From positions 1 to 37,488 of the forward strand of contig CAIWXX010000110.1 in assembly GCA_903916735.1 (NCBI GenBank): a stretch of 37,488 bases of DNA. Reading direction: 5' to 3'. This stretch comes from an uncultured Acidobacteriota bacterium (GTDB lineage: Bacteria; Acidobacteriota; CAIWXX01). The position numbers were made by a program, and so were the translations under genes. The notes beneath the pieces were generated by a model. The model was not told the DNA's origin. It ran no database searches and saw only the letters and a list, made by a program, of their open reading frames with translations. How positions within the stretch are numbered: position 1 is the first letter of the stretch; every line of letters begins with the position of its first letter. Below, one piece after another: positions 24,988 to 32,733 of this stretch.

Positions 24988-25869
24988 ATGAAGATTGAAA
25001 ATTCAGTAAAGACGGTTTTTCTCATAGTTTTTATGACGGGCATTTTCATTGTGGTCGGCAGCGCGATCGGCGGCCGTAGCGGCATTATTCTCGCACTGGG
25101 GCTTTCACTCGCGATGAACCTTATCATGTACTGGTTTTCGGATAAGATTGTGCTCAGCATGCATCGTGCGCAGCCGATCGGCCCCGGCCATTCGTCAGGG
25201 GTGTTTGAAATTGTGAGGGATCTTGCGGAGCGCGATGGGCTTCCGATGCCGCGCGTCTACATCATTCCTCAGGTTGTGCCTAATGCTTTTGCGACGGGCC
25301 GTGATCCGGCGCATTCGGCAATCGCCGTTACCGAAGGAATCGTACGGCTTCTCGACCCTCGTGATCTACGCGGTGTTTTGGCGCACGAGATGAGCCACAT
25401 CAAGAACCGGGACACGCTGATCTCGATGCTCGTTGCCGGTGTGGCGTCGGCCATCATGCATCTGGCCAACATCGCACGATGGGCGATGATCTTTGGAGGC
25501 GTCCGCAGCGATGATCGCAACGGAAGAAATCCACTCGTGATGCTCCTGGCCATCATCGTCGCACCGATCGCAGCATTGTTGGTTCAGATGTGGATTTCTC
25601 GCACTCGGGAATTCGAAGCCGACGCATCGGCAGCGCGTCTCACGGTCGACCCAGAAGCGCTCGCTTCGGCTCTCGAGAAGATATCCAATCCGGCTTTGAT
25701 CCAGCGTATTGCTCAAGCCGGCGCGATGCCACAAACATCGCCGGCGTTCAACCACATGTACATTGTCAACAATTTCTCAGGGCAATCTTTCCTGAAGCTG
25801 TTTTCCACACATCCGGCGGCGGCCGAAAGAATCAAGCGGTTGAGGGAGATGATTGGGATCAGAGCCTGA
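24988..25869 (+). CDS. htpX: HtpX membrane zinc metalloprotease
   Basis: 293 residues, standard HtpX (M48B) length. HtpX degrades misfolded membrane proteins at the inner membrane in concert with FtsH. Two N-terminal helices (~8-25 and 31-50), then the zinc site H133-E-M-S-H137 with catalytic E134, two further helices (~140-165 and 183-203), and the third ligand E208 in EFEADASAA. ATG 24988 has GGAGGAG at close spacing and a strong promoter 19 bases further up. The stop is three bases from the stop of the converging response-regulator gene, so the two transcripts overlap at their ends. Confidence 0.95.
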   Translation: MKIENSVKTVFLIVFMTGIFIVVGSAIGGRSGIILALGLSLAMNLIMYWFSDKIVLSMHRAQPIGPGHSSGVFEIVRDLAERDGLPMPRVYIIPQVVPNAFATGRDPAHSAIAVTEGIVRLLDPRDLRGVLAHEMSHIKNRDTLISMLVAGVASAIMHLANIARWAMIFGGVRSDDRNGRNPLVMLLAIIVAPIAALLVQMWISRTREFEADASAARLTVDPEALASALEKISNPALIQRIAQAGAMPQTSPAFNHMYIVNNFSGQSFLKLFSTHPAAAERIKRLREMIGIRA

Positions 25870-25872
25870 CGC

Positions 25873-27246
25873 TTATTCCCTTTTCATCTCGATGCCGAAA
25901 CGCTTGATCATTTCATTGAGCGTCGTTGGCTTGATACCGAGGTATTGAGCGGCCTTTTTCTGCACGCCGCTGGCTCGGTCGAGCGCTTGTATGACGAGGT
26001 TTTTTTCAAACGCCAGCACTCGTTCCCGGAACGGCATATCCTCCTCCGGCAGGAGGAGATCGATACGATCCGAAGGGCGCACTGAGTCAGGGAAGAGCGA
26101 TTCATCGATGTAATCCCCGCGGCTGAGCACGATAGCCCGTTCGATCACGTTCTCCAGCTCACGCACATTACCCGGCCAGCTGTACTCAAGCAAAATCTTG
26201 AGCGCCGATTCCGAAATCCGAAGGATCGGTTTGCCGTTTTCGCGACAATACTTTTCAATGAAGTGCTGGACCAAAAGAGGAATATCTTCTCGTCGATCCC
26301 GGAGAGGGGGAATCTCGAGCTTAATGACGTTCAGTCGATAATAAAGATCTTCTCGGAATTGCCCTGCATCGACGAGTGATTTCAGATCGATGTTTGTTGC
26401 GGCGATGATCCGGACATCCACCTTGATCGTTTCAATTCCGCCCAATCGCATGAATTCCCGTTCCTGGATGACTCGCAGCAGCTTCGCCTGTGTCTCCGCC
26501 GAGATGTTGGAAATTTCATCAAAAAAAATAGATCCGCGATCGGCGACTTCAAAAAGGCCCTTTTTCGATGCGATGGCGCCTGTGAAAGCGCCACGAATGT
26601 GGCCGAAGAGATTGCTCTCCAGCAGGTCGGCCGGCAGCGATCCGCTGTTGACCGTCACGAATGGGAAGGAAGCCCGCGGGGATTGGTGGTGAATGGCACG
26701 CGCAACCAGCTCCTTGCCTGTGCCGCTTTCTCCTTGAACAAGAACCGTGCTACGACTCGCCGCCACCTGCTCGATCAGGCCGTAGATTTTTAACATACTT
26801 TGATGGCGTCCGATGATGTTGGCGAAGGGATATTTATCGGCGAGTGCTCGCTTTAGAACTCGGTTTTCTTCAAGAACGCGTCTTTGAGTGATCGCCTTGT
26901 CGAGCAGAACCAGGATCTCATCGTTCTTGAACGGCTTGGTCACGTAGTCATAGGCTCCGGTCCGCATTGCCTGAATCGCCGTTTCGATCGTCGCGTACGC
27001 TGTAATCATAATGACGGGGCAGACAGGATCGAGCCGTTTCAGCTCTTCGGTCACTTTTAGTCCGTCCATGCCGGGCAGCATCAGATCGCAGATCACCGCA
27101 TCGTAACTCCGCTGGCGGAAGCGATCGAGCGCCCCTTCACCGTCGGAGAACAGATCCACTTCGTAATCTTCGGCGGACAGGAGGCTCTGCAGGATGTCCT
27201 GGATGACTTCCTCGTCGTCGATGACGAGGATTGTGCCTCTGGCCAT
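25873..27246 (-). CDS. NtrC-family sigma-54 response regulator
   Basis: 457 residues. Receiver domain (1-120) with the acidic pair D10-D11, phosphoacceptor D54, T82 and K104. AAA+ domain (~140-375) with Walker A GESGTGKE (172-179), the sigma-54-contacting GAFTGA loop (219-224), Walker B FFDE (241-244) and the arginine-rich sensor segment. C-terminal Fis-type helix-turn-helix (~420-455, KKAAQYLGIKPTTLNEMIKR). It activates sigma-54 promoters on phosphorylation. Its ATG lies three bases after the stop of the kinase gene, so the pair is one operon. No convincing -24/-12 promoter was found in the window, so targets lie elsewhere. Confidence 0.95.
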   Translation of the reverse strand: MARGTILVIDDEEVIQDILQSLLSAEDYEVDLFSDGEGALDRFRQRSYDAVICDLMLPGMDGLKVTEELKRLDPVCPVIMITAYATIETAIQAMRTGAYDYVTKPFKNDEILVLLDKAITQRRVLEENRVLKRALADKYPFANIIGRHQSMLKIYGLIEQVAASRSTVLVQGESGTGKELVARAIHHQSPRASFPFVTVNSGSLPADLLESNLFGHIRGAFTGAIASKKGLFEVADRGSIFFDEISNISAETQAKLLRVIQEREFMRLGGIETIKVDVRIIAATNIDLKSLVDAGQFREDLYYRLNVIKLEIPPLRDRREDIPLLVQHFIEKYCRENGKPILRISESALKILLEYSWPGNVRELENVIERAIVLSRGDYIDESLFPDSVRPSDRIDLLLPEEDMPFRERVLAFEKNLVIQALDRASGVQKKAAQYLGIKPTTLNEMIKRFGIEMKRE

Positions 27247-27249
27247 CGA

Positions 27250-30186
27250 TTATGAGCCGGATTCCCGGCCGTCGGCGCGCTCGGCTGCTCCAGCGTCTTC
27301 GGGCATTGCCTTGCGGAGAGAGCTCATGGGCGCGCGCATGGGCAGCATGATTGTAAATGTGGTTCCCTTGCCGGGTTGACTGTCGACAGAGATTGAACCC
27401 CCATGCTGTTTGATGATGCCGTAGCTGACTGCAAGCCCGAGGCCAGTCCCCTTCCGGTCGCGCTTTGTTGTGAAGAACGGGTCGTAGATGCGCACGAGAT
27501 CGTCAGGCTTGATCCCCTCGCCTGTATCCGATACAACGATGCCGACTTCATCATCGAGCTGCTGCGTCGAGACACTGAGCCTTCCGCCACCCGGCATTGA
27601 ATCGATGGCATTGACGAAGAGGTTTAAGAATATCTGCTGGAGCTTGCTTTCGTCTCCCTGAATTGGCTGAAGAACACCCAGCTCTCTCTGCAAGTGGATG
27701 CGAGCACGATTGAGTCGGTGTTCCAGGAGTGAGAGAGCATCCTGGATGATTTCATTGACATTGATATCTTCAAAGAGGGGTACATCCCCTTGTCGAGCGA
27801 AATTGAGCAGACTTTGAATGATGCGGGAGGCGCGGGTTGTTTGCTTTTCAATTTTATCGAGAATGCCTCGATCCGGGTCGCTCTCCGTGCGATCCTTCTT
27901 CAACATCTGAGCATAGCTGCTGATGCCTGTCAGTGGAGTGTTGAGCTCGTGAGCGACACCGGCGGCCAAAATTCCGATTGATGCCAGCTTTTCGGAGGTG
28001 GCGAGCTGCTCTTCGAGTCGGACCTTTTCGCTGATGTCTTCCAGAATCGTCACTGTTCCGTAAGGCTGGATCTGCGAATCGAGAAGCGGCGTCGAGGAGA
28101 TGTGGAGGATTTTGTGCTCACCGCCGATATCGATCGGCACCTCACAGGAATTTTTCAAATCAAGCGACGACGGAGTGTTTCGCGTGAAGAAAACAATCTC
28201 TGGAAGTATTTCAAGCGGGACGATTTCGCCCGCCAAATGTTGCATGACATCTTGTTTGGGTTTCTGCAATAAGTCTCCGAGCGTTTTGTTCCACCCAACG
28301 ACCCTTGTATCGAGGTCAGTCACCATGATCCCAACATTCAGACTCTCAATGATGTTCTCGCTGTACTCCTTCAACATCCGGAACTGCTCTGCGCGTTCGA
28401 CCGATTGCCTGTACAGCGCGGCGTTTTCAAGAGCCAGGGCGGCGGGAGTCGCGAGCGTCTGGAGAAGCTCCCAGTCTTCACTGCTCAGCAGCTCACCTGT
28501 CGATTTTCGATCGAGCGCCAGAATCCCCATGAGTCGGTCCTCAACCTTGAGGGCCAGATACTGTGGGAAGCTCAGGTCTTCGATTGGAGGATTGTTGAAC
28601 GAGTAGGAGTCGGTGCTATCAGAGATACTCAGTGGGTTTGTGAGAACAGAGTTCTGAAGTAGTCTCCGTACCACTGTTTTGTCCATAAAGGGCTTGCTTC
28701 CGATCGGATACAACTGCTCGCCGCGTTTCAAATAGACCTGGAACTTCTCATCTTTCGAATCTTCAGGAATAAAGAGCGCAAGTTGCTCGATTGACAGCGC
28801 CTTCGAAATGAGCTCGGTCATCGTTCGGATGAGGCCGGAGAGATCCCGTTCCGCACTGATGCGCTTGCTGAATTGAAGCAGAGTCCGACGGTAGTCATAG
28901 CTCGTCCGATAAAAGATCCTGTCCATATAGGTTTGGATCAAGCGATAGAGCGGCGAGAAGACCGTCGCTCCAAGCAATATGGCCAAGAACGCAAGAACCG
29001 CCCGGGCGCGGCTGTCCTGAAAGAAAAATTCGCCGCTGCTCCGGGCAACGATAATATAAAACAGGAACACCAGGAACGCTGATAAGCCGAAGCTCAAGCC
29101 ACGCTTGAAAATAACTTCGACGTCCATCAGCCGGTAGCGTGTGACGGCATAGGCGAAGGTGAGTGGGACGAAGATTTGGAAGAGGACGGTGCTTTCGAGC
29201 AGCGTCGAGTGTTTGTAACCGAGTGTGAAGGGCACGACATAAAAAAGGACAAACGGCAACAACCCGAAGCCCAACCCGAGTGAAATCCATCGGAGCTGCT
29301 TTTTGAAAATGACGTTTGTTGTGACGGCCCAGCCATGGATCAGCGCTGTGAACGCAAGGAGAATGTGAATTCCGAAATTCGCGACAGTGAGCCGTTCGAT
29401 CGTGTCCATGATGGCGAGTTGCACGTCCCCAGAGAAAAGGCCGGCGTAGAAGAGAATATGCATGGTGATGTCGCCCAGCGCGAAGGCGACACTCGGGATG
29501 TAGATCGCCGGAATGAGCCCTGGTCTGAGCCTCAGAAGGGCCTTTTTCCGAGGAAACGTCGTGAAAAAGTGGAGCAAAATCGGCGGAAACATCCAATACG
29601 CTATTCGATCCGCCCAGTAGAAAAAGTTGTCCCAGAGATCGAGCTCCCCAGTGTAAGAGAAAATATTGAGCGCGAAGAGCGCCAGTGTCATCAGGAAGAA
29701 ATGAATACTGAAGGGCTTTCCAGACCGGCGAGTCAAAATGATGAGTCCCACCCCAACGGAGAAACACCCGACAAAAGCCAGGTAAAAGTAAAAACTTTCC
29801 CTGGGACGCGGCTCGAAAACGAGAACGAGAGGCACCACCTGGCCGCCTCGCTTCACAACATAATCGGCGCGAGCTCCAATTCCTGCTTCCCAGATCCACT
29901 GCGTTAACTCGATGCCTGTTTTCGGATTTTCGCTGTTGATGCTGAGCAGGACATCTCCTTCGGCAACGCCTGCTTTATACGCCGGGCCCGTCGGATCAAT
30001 CCACACACAAGTAAGCCCCGGCGCCGTGGCCCCTGGCTGTGCCTTGTATGCCCATTCCGCCCCGTCTGAAGGAGGTTTGAAGCGTGTCTTTTTTACAACA
30101 TTCACCGCGCCGGCAACCATCAACACGGCGGCCAGCAACGTTAGGAACGCTGTAATAAGTCGATAGTTACGAAACGGCAATTGCAA
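27250..30186 (-). CDS. PDZ - multi-TM - GAF - PAS sensor histidine kinase
   Basis: About 978 residues from TTG 30186, chosen because GGAGG lies seven bases before it; the longer frame to 30216 has no such signal. Helix ~9-30; an extracytoplasmic PDZ domain (~52-126, APGLTCVWIDPTGPAYKAGVAEGDVLLSI); about eight further helices (~130-420); a GAF domain (~450-600); a PAS domain (~615-730, SENIIESLNVGIMVTDLDTRVVGWN). HisKA carries H746 in GVAHELNTPLTGISSYAQ. The HATPase domain has LNLFVNAIDSMPGG, DTGEGI, PFFTTK and GTGLGLAVS. The PDZ domain before the membrane array suggests sensing of peptide C-termini or envelope protein damage; that is inference. It is paired with the NtrC-like regulator gene three bases downstream. 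Confidence 0.93.
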   Translation of the reverse strand: MQLPFRNYRLITAFLTLLAAVLMVAGAVNVVKKTRFKPPSDGAEWAYKAQPGATAPGLTCVWIDPTGPAYKAGVAEGDVLLSINSENPKTGIELTQWIWEAGIGARADYVVKRGGQVVPLVLVFEPRPRESFYFYLAFVGCFSVGVGLIILTRRSGKPFSIHFFLMTLALFALNIFSYTGELDLWDNFFYWADRIAYWMFPPILLHFFTTFPRKKALLRLRPGLIPAIYIPSVAFALGDITMHILFYAGLFSGDVQLAIMDTIERLTVANFGIHILLAFTALIHGWAVTTNVIFKKQLRWISLGLGFGLLPFVLFYVVPFTLGYKHSTLLESTVLFQIFVPLTFAYAVTRYRLMDVEVIFKRGLSFGLSAFLVFLFYIIVARSSGEFFFQDSRARAVLAFLAILLGATVFSPLYRLIQTYMDRIFYRTSYDYRRTLLQFSKRISAERDLSGLIRTMTELISKALSIEQLALFIPEDSKDEKFQVYLKRGEQLYPIGSKPFMDKTVVRRLLQNSVLTNPLSISDSTDSYSFNNPPIEDLSFPQYLALKVEDRLMGILALDRKSTGELLSSEDWELLQTLATPAALALENAALYRQSVERAEQFRMLKEYSENIIESLNVGIMVTDLDTRVVGWNKTLGDLLQKPKQDVMQHLAGEIVPLEILPEIVFFTRNTPSSLDLKNSCEVPIDIGGEHKILHISSTPLLDSQIQPYGTVTILEDISEKVRLEEQLATSEKLASIGILAAGVAHELNTPLTGISSYAQMLKKDRTESDPDRGILDKIEKQTTRASRIIQSLLNFARQGDVPLFEDINVNEIIQDALSLLEHRLNRARIHLQRELGVLQPIQGDESKLQQIFLNLFVNAIDSMPGGGRLSVSTQQLDDEVGIVVSDTGEGIKPDDLVRIYDPFFTTKRDRKGTGLGLAVSYGIIKQHGGSISVDSQPGKGTTFTIMLPMRAPMSSLRKAMPEDAGAAERADGRESGS

Positions 30187-30211
30187 CGAAAATCCTCCAG
30201 CTATTGGGACC

Positions 30212-30234
30212 TGCAATATGCATGCCGTATTGCA
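30212..30234 (-). other. Inverted repeat in the kinase leader
   Basis: TGCAATA (30212-30218) and TATTGCA (30228-30234) are perfect seven-base arms around a nine-base centre, about 25-45 bases before the start at 30186. It could be an operator or an mRNA hairpin affecting kinase expression. Confidence 0.4.
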
Positions 30235-30303
30235 AGGGCTTCACCTTGCTATTTTCAATTCTAACCTACAGAAAATTCGATGGTCACTTTTCCAAGAGCT
30301 AGA

Positions 30304-30333
30304 ATTATCTTCTTGAGAAACAAGCACCTTCAA
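30304..30333 (-). promoter_or_regulatory. Candidate promoter of the kinase/regulator operon
   Basis: On the minus strand, TTGAAG (30333-30328) and GATAAT (30309-30304) are separated by 18 bases. The surrounding ~220-base gap (30217-30443) is A+T-rich. The leader would be about 110 bases. Confidence 0.4.
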
Positions 30334-30443
30334 AAATTTGAATTATTCAACGGAAATTTGGATTTCCAGAAATCGCCGGTTGCCATTTCTTTTGGTTTTA
30401 ATTCGTCTACGGGACTGGCGTATAGAAGTGGAAGATCGAACGC

Positions 30444-32171
30444 CTAAAATCTTAGGGTCAACCCGCCTGTGATGCGCCGTGGATGCGGAACCAAAACCAC
30501 GATCCTTTCTTCACGACCGAATGAGATGATCGGTTCCTTGCCCAAGGTTATGGGATTGCGGATATCCAGCAAGATTTCCCAAACTGTATCCCCTGTTGAA
30601 ATGAAAGGGATTCCCTGGCGTAGATTGATTTCGATCTGAGTTGTTGGATCGTCGAAGCCGTCGATCATGGTATCGGGTCTTAAGGGCATGCTGCTATCCC
30701 ATCGATAGTCTCCGCTGATGCAACTCGCCGTCTTAGGCAATCGAAGCGTCACATTGGCTGCCACGGTTTGGATGTAGCTATCCCCGGTCCACGGCCGAAG
30801 ATCCGCCGGCGCGTCAGGATCGAGTCCCATGGGTGTTGTCGATAGCGTTAATGCCTTGGAACGATTAACCCGATATGTGACCCCGCCCGTTAGCTTCTCC
30901 GTAATTTTGGCTCGATAGCCGACTCTCACTCCGTGAGAACGCATCTGGCTGGAGTTTGTCAATAAATATCTGTAACTGGGCTGCAAATTATCCTCGGGAG
31001 CGAAATCCCTGTATGGGACCTGCAGGATTGGGTTCGTCAGTTTCTCAAGGACATATGCGATATCGAGTGCTTGCCGTGGCCCGATTTGTTTTTCCACAGT
31101 TGCTCGAAAAGCAAGGAATCGTTCGGGCACAATTTCAGTCTGATCTGACAGTGTATAGCTCTCTGAGAAGACGGGCATACTCCACCGCAATGCTCGACCA
31201 GGCAGATTGACACCATAAACGAATTCATTGGCCAGCTTGAATCCTTCAGCAATTTTGGTAATGAAAGCCGCTTGTGGGCTGAAGAAGCCGGAGCTGGAGG
31301 GATATCCCCATCTCTCGTAAGTCAGGCCATACGAAAGGCCGTATCTTGGATGAAGCTCCCAATAATCCCGAGCATAGACGCTGGCGATCCAATCAGATCT
31401 GAAATTTGCCTCGGAGTGCTCCGAAGTTTGCAGCGAATTCTGGAAGAGAATGCTGCCAAGAATTGCGCCGGCGTCCATGGAATGCTTATCAATTTCCAGA
31501 ACGGTGACATTCGCTCGCGTCGCCCATGTGAAGGCCCCGGAATCACCGCCAATCCTTCCCTGTATAGTCGTGTGACTGTGATTCAATATCGGGAATGCCA
31601 CCTTGACCTCGGTGGCGCTTCGCGAAACTAAAGAATTGTCATTGAGGAGCTCGCCTTGGTTGGACGATGAGAGCGTGATCTCGGCTTGAACATCGCCCAG
31701 GCGCGAATGCGTTCGCGAATTCAGATGGTTTCTCGTGTCACTCACAAAAACCCGGCCGCGATCTTCATCCCGGAGGACGTTGCGTTTTTGGCTTCGAAGC
31801 AGCCATTTATATGAGGAGTCCTCCTGTTTCTTGGGCGCCGGTGGCGCATACTCGGCGTTATTGGCCGGCGTTGTCGATATTATGGCGGGCAATTGGCGAG
31901 TGAATGATAGGCCCGCGAGGATCTTTGGCTGCGCCGAGCTTGTTTCGAGTGTCTTGATCAGAGTCGAAATATTGCTCAAGAGCTGATAGCCGATGATGGG
32001 GTTCGCTCTGAGGCTTGGTCCGAGAGCCGCAAAGCTGATTTCGCGTGATGTTGGATCTTGGGAACGGGCTGATTGACTCTCCCCCGGAGGATCCCCGACG
32101 GCCAGCCCCGATCCGCAGGCAAAGATCGCCACAAGGGTTAGTAGTGCCCGCGATGCCTTTAAGTTAAACAT
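30444..32171 (-). CDS. Outer-membrane beta-barrel protein, unknown function
   Basis: 575 residues with a signal peptide (~1-26) and a C-terminal phenylalanine in the strand RRITGGLTLRF, the usual terminal signature recognised by the BAM complex. From about residue 150 the sequence alternates polar and hydrophobic residues in successive strands (for example GYRAKITEKLTGGVTYRVN and RQALDIAYVLEKLTNP), as in TonB-dependent-receptor-like barrels. No plug domain or TonB box was recognised. The N-terminal ~120 residues are Pro/Ser-rich and may be periplasmic or a linker. It is divergent from nrdJ, with its own promoter. Ligand unknown. Confidence 0.75.
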   Translation of the reverse strand: MFNLKASRALLTLVAIFACGSGLAVGDPPGESQSARSQDPTSREISFAALGPSLRANPIIGYQLLSNISTLIKTLETSSAQPKILAGLSFTRQLPAIISTTPANNAEYAPPAPKKQEDSSYKWLLRSQKRNVLRDEDRGRVFVSDTRNHLNSRTHSRLGDVQAEITLSSSNQGELLNDNSLVSRSATEVKVAFPILNHSHTTIQGRIGGDSGAFTWATRANVTVLEIDKHSMDAGAILGSILFQNSLQTSEHSEANFRSDWIASVYARDYWELHPRYGLSYGLTYERWGYPSSSGFFSPQAAFITKIAEGFKLANEFVYGVNLPGRALRWSMPVFSESYTLSDQTEIVPERFLAFRATVEKQIGPRQALDIAYVLEKLTNPILQVPYRDFAPEDNLQPSYRYLLTNSSQMRSHGVRVGYRAKITEKLTGGVTYRVNRSKALTLSTTPMGLDPDAPADLRPWTGDSYIQTVAANVTLRLPKTASCISGDYRWDSSMPLRPDTMIDGFDDPTTQIEINLRQGIPFISTGDTVWEILLDIRNPITLGKEPIISFGREERIVVLVPHPRRITGGLTLRF

Positions 32172-32192
32172 AGTCCTGTTACGTCAGTCACT

Positions 32193-32221
32193 ATTCAACC
32201 GCTCCTGGCAGGGCTTGTCAA
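32193..32221 (-). promoter_or_regulatory. Promoter of the outer-membrane protein gene
   Basis: On the minus strand, a perfect TTGACA (32221-32216) is followed after 17 bases by TTGAAT (32198-32193), four of six. The start near 32186 leaves a leader of about 15 bases before ATG 32171. Confidence 0.55.
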
Positions 32222-32519
32222 GTAGTTTGTGTTGAAAATGTGATGATGTGGATTTTTCAGGGGTTAAGACGGCCTAAAAGGGCTTTGAAATACGGGCAAT
32301 TATTGTGGATTCGAAAGGATCCGCCAACGGCCAATATGCAGCGAAAAGACTCGGGAACATAGTACAATTTTGGTTGGTGGCAGATTGACAATTGTTGATA
32401 GCGGGTCTCCTCAAAATGGATGAAAGATGGAAGCGTCATGTGATTGGCGCACGGTGAAAGGGCCATGATCCTCTCGATTGTTCTTGGATGCACTTTCACC
32501 CCGGGGCTGACCGTAGAAT
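32222..32519. other. Intergenic DNA between divergent genes
   Basis: A minus-strand frame of 80 codons (32257-32499) is open, but it has no known relatives that I recognise and no Shine-Dalgarno support. No RNA gene, repeat or terminator was identified. Confidence 0.35.
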
Positions 32520-32530
32520 TGTGATGAAAT

Positions 32531-32578
32531 GCACAATATTTGGTATTGACATACCCCCGACGACGCCATATATTGTGC
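32531..32578 (+). promoter_or_regulatory. Pair of NrdR boxes over the nrdJ promoter
   Basis: Box 1 (32531-32546, GCACAATATTTGGTAT) and box 2 (32563-32578, ACGCCATATATTGTGC) match the NrdR consensus ACACWATATATWGTGT at about 12 and 13 of 16 positions. Their starts are 32 bp apart, three helical turns, the spacing known for NrdR sites. Box 1 touches the -35 and box 2 covers the -10, so binding should repress. The outer halves GCACAATAT and ATATTGTGC are exact inverted copies. Confidence 0.8.
32546..32574 (+). promoter_or_regulatory. Near-consensus sigma-70 promoter of nrdJ
   Basis: TTGACA (32546-32551), 17 bases, TATATT (32569-32574): a perfect -35 and a five-of-six -10. Transcription should start near 32581, giving a leader of about 150 bases. 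Confidence 0.8.
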
Positions 32579-32641
32579 TAGCGCGGTTTCGTGGGGAAGT
32601 CGCGTATTCGAGAAAACGGAGCTACACGAAATAGAGTTATC

Positions 32642-32686
32642 CCGCAGGCCGGGAGGGAGTGCCCTTTCCCGGGTGAGCGGTTTTTT
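32642..32686 (+). terminator. Terminator-like hairpin in the nrdJ leader
   Basis: CCGGGA (32649-32654) pairs with TCCCGG (32667-32672), extended inward by GGG/CCC (32655-32657 with 32662-32664) and outward by CCGC (32642-32645) with GCGG (32677-32680). Six T residues follow directly (32681-32686). It has the form of an intrinsic terminator about 60 bases into the transcript and about 47 bases before the nrdJ ATG. A seven-base stem (TTTCGTG 32587-32593 with CACGAAA 32625-32631) lies upstream. Attenuation or a separate small RNA end are both possible. Confidence 0.6.
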
Positions 32687-32733
32687 GTAAAGAGGGGTTT
32701 TCGCTTTTTCCGAGTCCGATAGAGGTAGTGTCT

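Noticed and set aside
28895-29899. Minus-strand frame of 334 codons inside the PDZ kinase
   Set aside because: It is a shifted frame of the kinase's membrane region; the kinase frame has continuous helices and motifs while this one is Arg/Ser/Gly-rich.
32257-32499. 80-codon minus-strand frame between the outer-membrane and nrdJ genes
   Set aside because: No Shine-Dalgarno or promoter dedicated to it and no recognised relatives; kept only as a remark.
32581-32641. Classical adenosylcobalamin riboswitch before nrdJ
   Set aside because: GGGGAA and CCCGCA words occur, but the leader before the terminator is only about 60 bases and no B12-box (AGCCAGGAGACC-like) or full aptamer core is seen.
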